From Acidobacteriota bacterium (GTDB lineage: Bacteria > Acidobacteriota > Vicinamibacteria > Vicinamibacterales > UBA2999): a stretch of DNA of 23,127 nucleotides. The notes beneath the pieces were generated by a model that searched no databases, was not told the DNA's origin, and saw only the letters and a list, made by a program, of their open reading frames with translations. Location: NCBI GenBank assembly GCA_020851835.1, contig JADZBZ010000307.1:1-23127 (forward strand), given 5' to 3'. The translations under genes and the position numbers were made by a program. Below are positions 17,121 through 23,127 of this stretch, one piece after another; positions within the stretch are counted from its first letter, which is position 1; every line of letters begins with the position of its first letter.

Positions 17121-17148
17121 TGAAGCTAGATAGGGTGTCCTAGCTTCA
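17121..17148 (-). promoter_or_regulatory. 9-bp inverted repeat at the start of the rpsL leader
   Basis: TGAAGCTAG (17121-17129) and CTAGCTTCA (17140-17148) are perfect inverted repeats separated by 10 nt. The element begins a few nucleotides downstream of the predicted transcription start for the ribosomal cluster, so it could form a hairpin near the 5' end of the mRNA or act as a dyad operator. I do not recognise it as a known r-protein autoregulatory leader. Confidence 0.5.
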
Positions 17149-17161
17149 CGAGAACCTGACG

Positions 17162-17191
17162 AGCATAGCACGTCCGCTTCGAACCGTGCAA
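17162..17191 (-). promoter_or_regulatory. Candidate sigma-70-type promoter for the str-S10-spc cluster
   Basis: Reading the minus strand: TTGCAC (17191-17186), an 18-nt spacer, then TATGCT (17167-17162), with TG one base upstream of the -10 forming an extended -10 (TGCTATGCT). Transcription would begin near 17154, giving a leader of about 200 nt before rpsL. The -35 match is only moderate (3 of 6). Position upstream of the first cluster gene supports it. Confidence 0.45.
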
Positions 17192-17370
17192 TCCCTTGCA
17201 GTGCTGGATGTCCCACACCCGCCGTGGCGAACCCTCGGGCCAATCCGGACCGGCACCTCCAGCCGGGAGGCACCTCGGCCGTGCGGGCGCCAACTTCGCT
17301 ATCATGGGCGGGCCCCGGCGCGCGGACCGGCGTCAGTCCACGCCCGGAGGTCCGAAAGGTTCTTGCCCCG

Positions 17371-17760
17371 ATGACCGCATTGCGCCGCCTCGTCTTCTGC
17401 CTCGCCCTGACGTGCCCAACCTCCGCCGGCGCCAACCAAATCGGCGTCGCGACCCGCCCCCCGGAAAACGTCAAGATACTGACCGAACTCGACCCCCAGG
17501 CCCTCCGCGGGGAGATGCGCCGGATGTCCGCCGCGCTCGGCGTCACGTGCGACCATTGTCACGTGGATGGCAACTTCGCCAGCGACGAGAAGCCTCCCAA
17601 GCGCTCGGCGCGCTGGATGCTCAAGATGACCAGAGCCCTCAACACCCGGGAGTTCCCGAAGTACCAGATCAAGGACGGCGAGTCGGTGCTGGGGCGCGTC
17701 ACCTGCTTCACCTGCCATCGGGGCGCCATCGAGCCGCCAACCGCTCCGCCCGCACCGTAG
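17371..17760 (+). CDS. Secreted diheme c-type cytochrome, reaction-centre-cytochrome-like
   Basis: This is probably a periplasmic electron carrier. The 129-residue product starts at ATG 17371 with signal peptide MTALRRLVFCLALTCPTSAG and likely cleavage after AGA. Two haem c sites are visible: CDHCH at 60-64 and CFTCH at 112-116. Methionines placed before each site (M49/M52 and M83/M86) suit axial ligation. The pattern MRRMSAALGVTCDHCH, K..AR.M..M, and VTCFTCHRG resembles the photosynthetic reaction-centre cytochrome subunit family, but with two haems rather than four. Such short relatives are common in non-phototrophic Acidobacteriota (from memory). The frame extends upstream, but only this ATG gives a signal peptide; AAAGG lies about 11 nt before it. 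No redox partner is adjacent. Confidence 0.8.
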   Translation: MTALRRLVFCLALTCPTSAGANQIGVATRPPENVKILTELDPQALRGEMRRMSAALGVTCDHCHVDGNFASDEKPPKRSARWMLKMTRALNTREFPKYQIKDGESVLGRVTCFTCHRGAIEPPTAPPAP

Positions 17761-17858
17761 CGGTGAGCGCCGTCCGGCCGGCAGCGGAGTCATTTTCGCG
17801 TCTTGCTCCATCGAATCGATATCTCGCACTGCCCCTGCACGTCTGCGGCAGTCTCCCC

Positions 17859-17864
17859 TATAGT
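17859..17864 (+). promoter_or_regulatory. Candidate -10 box for a leaderless TPR-gene transcript
   Basis: TATAGT (five of six to TATAAT) ends 6 nt before the GTG start at 17871. No TTGACA-like -35 is obvious at 17-18 nt, and the GAAGGG between box and start lies too close to the GTG to serve as a ribosome-binding site. If used, transcription would start at or beside the GTG. Confidence 0.3.
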
Positions 17865-17870
17865 GAAGGG

Positions 17871-19364
17871 GTGTCTTCATCCTCGTCGCGGGCGCCTCTG
17901 ATCGTCGTCATCGGTGACGACACGGACGCCGTCCGTCGCGCGGCCCTCTCACTGGTTCGACGATGCCAGGACGATCGACCTGAGGCCGTCGTCGTGGACG
18001 CGCCGCCGGCCGAGCGCTGGCCCTTCCTGTACCCGCTCGTGCCGGATCTGCCGCCGGGGCCCATCATCGTTCTGGCCGAACACGTGCACGGCGCGGTGGA
18101 GAGCCATCAGACCAGCGGCACGCGGCTCGTGACCACCCAGGCCGGGTACCTCTTCGCCGAATGGGACGCCGCGCTGGCCTCGCACGGCGCGGCACGGCTG
18201 GTGGCCACCGCGCGCCGTGACGTGGTGGCGGAGCACGCCGACGAAATCCTCAGACGCCGCGGTGTTTTTCGGAACGCCGAAATGGTCGAGGTGGAGGGGC
18301 CGGGCGACCCAACCGAGCAGGAGGCCACGTCCTCGGATGTGCTCGCGGCCGCCTTTGGGACCCTCTATCCCGCCGCGCGGGCCGCGCCCGGCGCGCCACG
18401 GCTGGTGGCCACCGCGCGCCGTGACGTGGTGGCGCGGCACGCCGACGAAATCCTTAGACGCCGCGGCGTTTTTCGGAACGCCGAAATGGTCGAGGTGGAG
18501 GGGCCGGGCGACCTAACCGCGCATGAGGCCACGCCCTCGGATGTGCTCGCGGCCGCCTTTCGGACCCCCGATCCCGCCGAGCGGCTGCGTGGCTGCGTGG
18601 ACGCGCTGGCCTACGGCCGCACGGCCGCGCGCCTGGTGGCCGCAGCCAGCGCCTGCCAGGAGGTGAACGATCTCGACGCGGCCGCGCGCGTCCTGGACGA
18701 GGCGATCGCGCTGGCGCCGGACTGGGCCGCTCCCCGTTTCGAGCGGGGCAAGGTGTGGCTCCGGCGCGACGACATGAACGCCGCCGCGGCATCGTTCCGC
18801 GCGGCGGCCGATCGCCTGCCTGGCTTTGGCGGCGCCTGGGGCAACCTGGGCGCGACGCTCGGAGAACTCGACCGGCCAGCCGAGGCCCTCGCCGCCTTCG
18901 AGCGCCTGCTCGCGCTCGACCCCGAGAGCCCGCAGGCCGTGAACAATGTCGGGGTGGTGACGCGCGAGCTCGGACGATTGAGCGAGTCGGAGGCGGCCTT
19001 CCGGCGCGTTGTCGCACTGGAGCCGGATCTCGCCTTTGGCTATTACAATCTGGGACACACGCTGTTCCTCCAGGGGCGCTACCAGGCGGCCGCCGGCGCC
19101 TACGCGCAGGGACAGACGCGAGACCCGCAGCCGAACCCGGTCCAGGCCACGCGACTGGCCCTGTGCCGGCTGGCGACGGGCGACGCAGACGGCGCGCTGG
19201 CTGAGTTGAGACGGGCGACCACCGCCCTGTCCCGCGATTACCGGAGGCAGGTGATGGCCGACACGAGCGCGGTGCTGTGGGCCCTGGTGACCCACAAGCC
19301 CGATTTGACCGGATGGCAGCCGGTGCACGACTGGTTGAGAGGCGAGCTGTCCCGACTCGCGTGA
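17871..19364 (+). CDS. TPR protein with degenerate NTPase-like N-terminus and internal duplication
   Basis: I do not know its specific function. The 497-residue product starts at GTG 17871, the first plausible start before the conserved-looking LIVVIGDD segment. Residues 9-145 resemble an NtrC/AAA+-type core: strand-loop LIVVIGDDTDAVRRAAL where a P-loop would be but without GK[ST], GPIIVLAEHVHG where Walker B would be but with Ala for Asp, and RLVATARRDV...GVFRNAEMVEV matching the sensor-1 region of sigma-54 activators. Residues 108-175 are repeated at 176-243. From about 253 to 420 come roughly five TPR units (for example AWGNLGATLGELDRPAEALA and GYYNLGHTLFLQGRYQAAAG). No signal peptide or membrane segment is seen, so it is cytoplasmic. 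It ends 9 nt before the kinase gene, so a signalling accessory role is inferred. Confidence 0.8.
   Translation: MSSSSSRAPLIVVIGDDTDAVRRAALSLVRRCQDDRPEAVVVDAPPAERWPFLYPLVPDLPPGPIIVLAEHVHGAVESHQTSGTRLVTTQAGYLFAEWDAALASHGAARLVATARRDVVAEHADEILRRRGVFRNAEMVEVEGPGDPTEQEATSSDVLAAAFGTLYPAARAAPGAPRLVATARRDVVARHADEILRRRGVFRNAEMVEVEGPGDLTAHEATPSDVLAAAFRTPDPAERLRGCVDALAYGRTAARLVAAASACQEVNDLDAAARVLDEAIALAPDWAAPRFERGKVWLRRDDMNAAAASFRAAADRLPGFGGAWGNLGATLGELDRPAEALAAFERLLALDPESPQAVNNVGVVTRELGRLSESEAAFRRVVALEPDLAFGYYNLGHTLFLQGRYQAAAGAYAQGQTRDPQPNPVQATRLALCRLATGDADGALAELRRATTALSRDYRRQVMADTSAVLWALVTHKPDLTGWQPVHDWLRGELSRLA
18187..18586 (+). repeat. In-frame 204-bp tandem duplication inside the TPR gene
   Basis: Unit 1 runs from about 18187 and unit 2 from about 18391, fading near 18586; the period is 204 nt (68 codons). 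The copies differ at about a dozen positions by eye over roughly 190 nt, including EH versus RH and PTEQE versus LTAHE. The reading frame is kept. Such similarity implies a fairly recent duplication. Confidence 0.93.
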
Positions 19365-19365
19365 A

Positions 19366-19371
19366 GGAGGT
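19366..19371 (+). promoter_or_regulatory. Strong Shine-Dalgarno site of the kinase gene
   Basis: GGAGGT lies 2 nt before the ATG at 19374 and directly after the TGA of the TPR gene. It is the best ribosome-binding match in the plus-strand block and fixes the kinase start. Confidence 0.7.
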
Positions 19372-19373
19372 GC

Positions 19374-21158
19374 ATGACCCACGGCACGCGTCCCAACCGT
19401 TTGAGCCCGCTGCTGTACGACCGCGGAGCGCGGCTGGCGGCGGGCCTGGCCGTGGTGGTGGCCATCCCGGTCGCCGTGCTCTTCTACTTCCAGTTCCGGT
19501 CGCTCAACGACCTGGAGGCGACCTCGGCGGTCGTCCTGCGCCAGCTGAGCAGCGACACGGCCGAGAGCGTGACCAAGAGTATCGAGGGCGCGCTCAAGCG
19601 CCCGCACATCGGTGTGCTGCTGGCGATCCCTCAGGCCCGAATCGAACCGCCCGATCCGGACTTCATCGCGCCGCTGCTGGTCGAAGGACTGGCCGAGAGC
19701 CCCTTCATCGATGAGTTCTATCTCTGGTCCGCCACCGAAGGTGCCGGCACGCTCGGCGGCCGCTGGCTCGTCTTCGACCAGGCGAGCGTCGTCGCCGGCC
19801 TGCCGTCCGCCAGAGGCTTCCGCGACGATCCGGAGGTGGAGCAACGGCTGCTGCCGCAGTTGCGGGAGATGGCCGGTCTGCGGCGCGCCATCGTGGCGCT
19901 GGTCGGCACCCTGCACGGCCGCAAGCACTACATCCAGGCCCAGCTGCGCTGGGCATCCCCCGCGCGCGATCGCCTCACCAGCCTCATCGCCTTCGCCGTC
20001 GACGCCGAACGCCTGCGCCGCGAGTATTTCCCGGCGCTGGTTGCCTCGCGGACCGGCTCGCTGCAGCAGCCATCAGGCTTTCCGCCGCTGCGAGTGACGC
20101 TCGCCGACGATCTGGGTCGCGACGTCATCCTGAGCCCCGACCAAGACGCGTCCTTCGTGGACGAGCGAACCTTTCCGCTGGTTTTCTTCGACAAGGAACT
20201 GCTCGAATACGCGGCGCCCTACGAGGCCCACCGTGAGGTGTGGCGCCTGCGCACGACCTACGGCGCCTCCGCCATTCCCGAGATCGTCAGCGCCAGCACC
20301 CGCCCCCAGCGAACGCTGATGGTGGTGGTGGCAGCGGTGATGGGCATCGGCGTGTTCCTTATCGCCGGGGCAGCCGCGCGCGAGGTGCGGCTGGCCGAGC
20401 TCAAGTCGAACTTCGTGGCCTCGGTGTCGCACGACCTCAAGACGCCGCTGGCCCTCATCCAGCTCTTCGCCGAGACGCTCGAGCTGGGCCGTGTGCGCAG
20501 CGCCGAGCGCGCCCACGAGTACTACCGGATCATCAACGGCGAGGCGAAGAAGCTGACGCGCCTCATCGAGAACATCCTCGACTTCTCGCGCATGGAGGCC
20601 GGACTGCGCCCCTACACCATGGAGCCGGCCGACATCGGCGCGCTGGTCCGCCACGTCATCGACCTGATGAACCCACAGTTCGTGCAGGGGCACTTCACCG
20701 TGCGCCTCGCCGTGGCGCCAGGCCTGCCCGCCGTGCAGGCCGATGCGGTGGCGGTGGAACGCGCCGTCGAGAACCTGCTGGCCAACGCCGTCAATTACTC
20801 GCGCGAGGCGCGCGAGATCGACGTGGAGGTGCTGCACACGCGCGGCGAGGTGCTGGTGCGCGTCCGCGATCGCGGCCCCGGTATTCCACGACGCGAGCAG
20901 CGCCGCATCTTCCGCAAGTTCTATCGCGTCCACTACGAGCTCGGCGGCGGCCCCCAGGGTACCGGCCTCGGCCTGGCCATCGTGGACCACACCATGCGGG
21001 GCCACGGCGGCTATGTGGGCGTCGACAGCGAGCCGGGCTCCGGCAGCACCTTCACCCTCCACTTCCCCGCGGCCGGCCACACCGCGATTGAGGCACCCGT
21101 TGATGACACGCATTCTGGTGATCGAAGACGAGCCGCAGATGCTGCTCGGACTGCGTGA
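19374..21158 (+). CDS. Membrane sensor histidine kinase
   Basis: It autophosphorylates on histidine and should pass phosphate to the regulator encoded next. The product is 594 residues. TM1 is about 21-40 and TM2 about 315-334, enclosing a 270-residue extracytoplasmic sensor of Cache-like length; that assignment is inference. No HAMP linker is visible: REVRLAELKSNFVAS leads straight to the H-box SHDLKTPL with H353. The N-box ENLLANAVNYS (N467, N471), G1 DRGPGIP from D499, F-box IFRKFYR and G2 GTGLGLAIV from G529 are complete, so it should be catalytically competent. The last 18 residues, after FTLHFPAAGHTAIEA, overlap the regulator start and look non-conserved. Confidence 0.95.
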   Translation: MTHGTRPNRLSPLLYDRGARLAAGLAVVVAIPVAVLFYFQFRSLNDLEATSAVVLRQLSSDTAESVTKSIEGALKRPHIGVLLAIPQARIEPPDPDFIAPLLVEGLAESPFIDEFYLWSATEGAGTLGGRWLVFDQASVVAGLPSARGFRDDPEVEQRLLPQLREMAGLRRAIVALVGTLHGRKHYIQAQLRWASPARDRLTSLIAFAVDAERLRREYFPALVASRTGSLQQPSGFPPLRVTLADDLGRDVILSPDQDASFVDERTFPLVFFDKELLEYAAPYEAHREVWRLRTTYGASAIPEIVSASTRPQRTLMVVVAAVMGIGVFLIAGAAAREVRLAELKSNFVASVSHDLKTPLALIQLFAETLELGRVRSAERAHEYYRIINGEAKKLTRLIENILDFSRMEAGLRPYTMEPADIGALVRHVIDLMNPQFVQGHFTVRLAVAPGLPAVQADAVAVERAVENLLANAVNYSREAREIDVEVLHTRGEVLVRVRDRGPGIPRREQRRIFRKFYRVHYELGGGPQGTGLGLAIVDHTMRGHGGYVGVDSEPGSGSTFTLHFPAAGHTAIEAPVDDTHSGDRRRAADAARTA

Positions 21159-21783
21159 CAACCTCGAGCTCGAAGGTTACGAAGTCCAGACCGCGGCCGA
21201 CGGCGAGGAGGGCCTCGCCAAGGCCGCCTCGTTCGGACCCGACCTCGTGATTCTCGACGTCATGCTGCCCCGCAAGAACGGCTTCGACGTGTGCCGCGAA
21301 CTCCGGGCGCGCTCGAACACCACACCCGTCGTGATGCTGACCGCCCGTTCGGCCGAAACCGACAAGGTGCTCGGCCTGGAGCTCGGCGCCGACGACTACG
21401 TCACCAAACCATTTTCCATTACCGAGCTCCTCGCCCGCGTGCGGGCGGTGCTCCGGCGCACGGCCTCGCCGAAGCCGGCAGCCGAGGTGGTGCAAATCGG
21501 CGACATCGAGGTGGACCTCACGCTCCATCAGGCCCGGCGCGACAAGGCACGCGTGGACTTCACGGCCCGGGAGTTCGAGCTGCTGCGCTATTTCGTGCAG
21601 CACACCGGCCAGGTGGTCACCCGCGAACAGATTCTCAACGAGGTCTGGGGCTACGAGGAATTCCCGACGACCCGGACCATCGACAACTTCGTGGCCAAGC
21701 TCCGGCAGAAGATCGAGCGCTCGCCCCACGCCCCCGAGCACATCCTCACGATTCACGGATCGGGCTACAAGTTCGTCGGATAG
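21103..21783 (+). CDS. OmpR/PhoB-family response regulator
   Basis: A DNA-binding transcription regulator controlled by phosphorylation. The start is ATG 21103 (MTRILVIEDEP), inside the 3' end of the kinase gene (56-nt overlap in another frame). The receiver domain has the acidic pair E8/D9, phosphoacceptor D52 (ILDVMLP), T80 and K102 (TKPF). The winged-helix domain spans about 128-226, with FTAREFELLRYFVQHTGQVV, the recognition helix TRTIDNFVAKLRQKIE and the C-terminal wing ILTIHGSGYKFVG. The product is 226 residues, typical of the family. It is the obvious cognate partner of the upstream kinase. Confidence 0.96.
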   Translation: MTRILVIEDEPQMLLGLRDNLELEGYEVQTAADGEEGLAKAASFGPDLVILDVMLPRKNGFDVCRELRARSNTTPVVMLTARSAETDKVLGLELGADDYVTKPFSITELLARVRAVLRRTASPKPAAEVVQIGDIEVDLTLHQARRDKARVDFTAREFELLRYFVQHTGQVVTREQILNEVWGYEEFPTTRTIDNFVAKLRQKIERSPHAPEHILTIHGSGYKFVG

Positions 21784-21796
21784 AATCGCCGCAGCC

Positions 21797-22711
21797 ATGG
21801 ACCCCAAGACGATCCTGCTCGCCTCGCTCGTCCTCATCCTGCTGGCGTACCACCTCTACTGGTTCTCGATGATCCGCCGGCACCGCGCGGCCGATGGCGC
21901 GGCAGCCCCTCCCGCGAAGCCGACACCGCTGGCGCTCGGCATCGCGTTTGTCGCCAACTTCTTCGACACGCTCGGCATCGGTTCGTACGCGACGACGACC
22001 ACCATGGCGCGGGCCTGGAAGGTGATGCCGGACGAAAGAATTCCCGGCACCCTCAACGTCGGCTACGTGCTGCCGACCGTCGTCCAGGCCCTCATCTACA
22101 TCACGATCGTCGAGGTCGAGTTCGCGACCCTCATCATCATCATCGGCGCGGCCGTGATTGGCGCCTGGCTGGGCGCCGGCTTCGTGGCCAGCCTGCCACG
22201 CCGCGGCGTGCAGATCGGCATGGGCACGGCGCTCCTCGGCGCGGCGGCGCTGATGCTCGTCTCGCTGCTCGGCATCGGCCCGGCAGCAGGCGTCGCCCTT
22301 GGCCTCGGGGGCGCGAAGCTGGCTCTGGCCTTCGTCATCTCCATGATCCTCGGCGCACTCATGATGCTGGGCATCGGCTACTACGCACCCTGCCTCATCA
22401 TGATCAGCCTGCTCGGCATGAATCCGACGGCCGCCTACCCCATCATGATGGGCGCCTGCGCCTTCCTGATGCCGGCCGGAAGCCTCCAGTTCATCCGCAA
22501 GGACAGCTACGACCTGCGGACCGCCCTCGCGTTCACGTTCGGGGGGCCCACGGCGGTACTGATCGCCGCCTTCATCGTGAAGTCGCTGCCACTCGACGCA
22601 GTCCGCTGGCTCGTCATCGCCGTGGTGATCTACACGGCCACGGCCATGCTCAGGGCGGCCAGGAGCGAGAAGGCCGCCACGCGTCGCGCCGCCGGAATGG
22701 CACGCGCGTAG
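21797..22711 (+). CDS. TauE/SafE-family membrane transporter
   Basis: Members of this family are proposed to export sulfite, sulfoacetate or other organosulfur anions; the substrate here cannot be read from the sequence. The 304-residue product has about eight or nine hydrophobic segments (roughly 6-24, 44-65, 88-108, 110-130, 142-160, 172-195, 211-230, 246-265, 268-287). The family-like motifs VANFFDTLGIGSYATTTTM (52-70), PGTLNVGYVLPTVVQA (83-98) and GYYAPCLIMISLLGMNPTAA (194-213) are present. The start lies 13 nt after the regulator stop and has only a weak Shine-Dalgarno, so it is probably co-transcribed and may be an output or partner of the two-component system. The C-terminus is basic and cytoplasmic-looking. 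Confidence 0.85.
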   Translation: MDPKTILLASLVLILLAYHLYWFSMIRRHRAADGAAAPPAKPTPLALGIAFVANFFDTLGIGSYATTTTMARAWKVMPDERIPGTLNVGYVLPTVVQALIYITIVEVEFATLIIIIGAAVIGAWLGAGFVASLPRRGVQIGMGTALLGAAALMLVSLLGIGPAAGVALGLGGAKLALAFVISMILGALMMLGIGYYAPCLIMISLLGMNPTAAYPIMMGACAFLMPAGSLQFIRKDSYDLRTALAFTFGGPTAVLIAAFIVKSLPLDAVRWLVIAVVIYTATAMLRAARSEKAATRRAAGMARA

Positions 22712-22727
22712 GGCGCGCCGCCGCGCC
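22712..22727 (+). terminator. GC hairpin directly after the transporter gene
   Basis: GGCGCG (22712-22717), loop CCGC, then CGCGCC (22722-22727) form a perfect 6-bp stem starting at the base after the TAG stop. No T tract follows on either strand, so it is not a classical intrinsic terminator. It may stabilise the mRNA end or separate the converging minus-strand fragment. Confidence 0.3.
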
Positions 22728-22751
22728 AATGCCCCAGCCTATCGGCGCCAC

Positions 22752-22958
22752 TCAGCGGAGCTTCTCAATGGCCGCTGGCGCAGCCGATCGTACCGAGCAG
22801 CGCGTCGGGCCCTTGTCCAGGTCGGGATCCGTCAGCGCCATCTGCCGAAGCAGCGGGATAGCCTCGCGATCTCGAGCGGCAGCCACTGCGGCAACGGCCC
22901 GGATTCGAACGTCCGGAGCCGGGTCGAGGAGACCCTCTCTGCACCTGGACGGGCCCAT
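22752..22958 (-). pseudogene. Broken HEAT-repeat protein remnant
   Basis: The minus-strand frame reads LLDPAPDVRIRAVAAVAAAR then DREAIPLLRQMALTDPDL and ends SAAPAAIEKLR, which follows the HEAT/PBS-lyase-like pattern (D.d..VR..A..A......AI..L......D). A second unit is interrupted by KGPTRC. The ATG at 22958 is probably not a true start: the same frame continues upstream past a TAG at 22973-22971 into another VR-containing stretch (ERVRVAAGNAGAMEPF). This suggests a larger gene broken by a stop. It could instead be a fortuitous open frame in GC-rich DNA. Confidence 0.35.
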
Positions 22959-23127
22959 CGGTGAGCTGGCCTAAGTGTCCCAAGTGAACGGCTCCATCGC
23001 CCCAGCATTCCCGGCTGCAACTCGTACCCGCTCGAATTCTTCCTCCGTTCGTGCCCATCGACAGCAGGGCCACAAGCCAGCAGGATGTCGGCAGCGGCAT
23101 CGCTCACGGCCGCGGCAGCGGTGGCAC
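22959..23127. other. Right-edge sequence without a clear intact gene
   Basis: Apart from the upstream portion of the HEAT-like remnant on the minus strand, I see no gene with family features. The overlapping minus-strand open frames have unlike compositions and no recognisable motifs. The gene may continue beyond the edge. Confidence 0.4.

Larger units (their letters stand above)
16951..17370. other. Divergent intergenic region between rpsL and the cytochrome gene
   Basis: This 420-nt gene-free stretch holds the putative rpsL promoter, its hairpin and direct repeats (listed separately). On the plus strand, TATCAT at 17300-17305 matches a -10 box at five of six positions, 66 nt before the cytochrome ATG, but no convincing -35 lies at the right distance. 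Open frames crossing the region look like shadows without family features. No tRNA or small RNA fold was recognised. Confidence 0.5.

Noticed and set aside
17196..17870. N-terminal extension of the TPR protein frame back to 17196
   Set aside because: It overlaps the cytochrome gene in another frame, is Arg/Pro-rich and lacks domain features. The fold-like sequence begins only after the GTG at 17871.
17761..17870. Terminator after the cytochrome gene
   Set aside because: GC-rich CCGGCCGG-type dyads are present, but there is no stable stem followed by a T run.

Overview
High-GC bacterial chromosome segment. About 17 kb on the minus strand is a near-complete fused str-S10-spc-alpha ribosomal protein cluster. 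About 5.4 kb on the plus strand, divergently oriented, is accessory sequence. The cluster order, the four-cysteine forms of S4 and S14, the zinc-type L36, and a small diheme cytochrome resembling the photosynthetic reaction-centre cytochrome subunit family, next to a TPR/two-component locus, suggest an Acidobacteriota (perhaps Vicinamibacteria-like) genome. That assignment is inference; no 16S gene is present.

Minus strand, in transcription order from about 17150 down to 1: rpsL, rpsG, fusA (tuf is absent after it), rpsJ, rplC, rplD, rplW, rplB, rpsS, rplV, rpsC, rplP, rpmC, rpsQ, rplN, rplX, rplE, rpsN, rpsH, rplF, rplR, rpsE, rpmD, rplO, secY, adk, map, infA, rpmJ, rpsM, rpsK and rpsD, which is cut by the left edge. 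Most spacers are 1-36 nt. Several stop/start pairs overlap (ATGA or GTGA). Eight genes appear to start with GTG. A candidate extended -10 promoter, a 9-bp hairpin and a two-copy imperfect repeat lie in the roughly 200-nt leader ahead of rpsL. Two longer spacers, rpsL-rpsG and rpsN-rpsH, carry short tandem repeats.

Plus strand, 17371-22711: a secreted diheme c-type cytochrome; a 497-residue protein with a degenerate NTPase-like N-terminus, an in-frame 204-bp tandem duplication and a TPR array; a membrane sensor histidine kinase; an OmpR/PhoB-type response regulator whose start overlaps the kinase by 56 nt; and a TauE/SafE-family membrane transporter. The last four are tightly packed and probably form one transcription unit: a sensory module with a TPR accessory protein and a possible anion exporter as partner or output.

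The last 416 nt hold a GC-rich hairpin just after the transporter and, on the minus strand, what looks like the broken C-terminal end of a HEAT-repeat protein. No tRNA, rRNA, CRISPR array or insertion sequence was seen.
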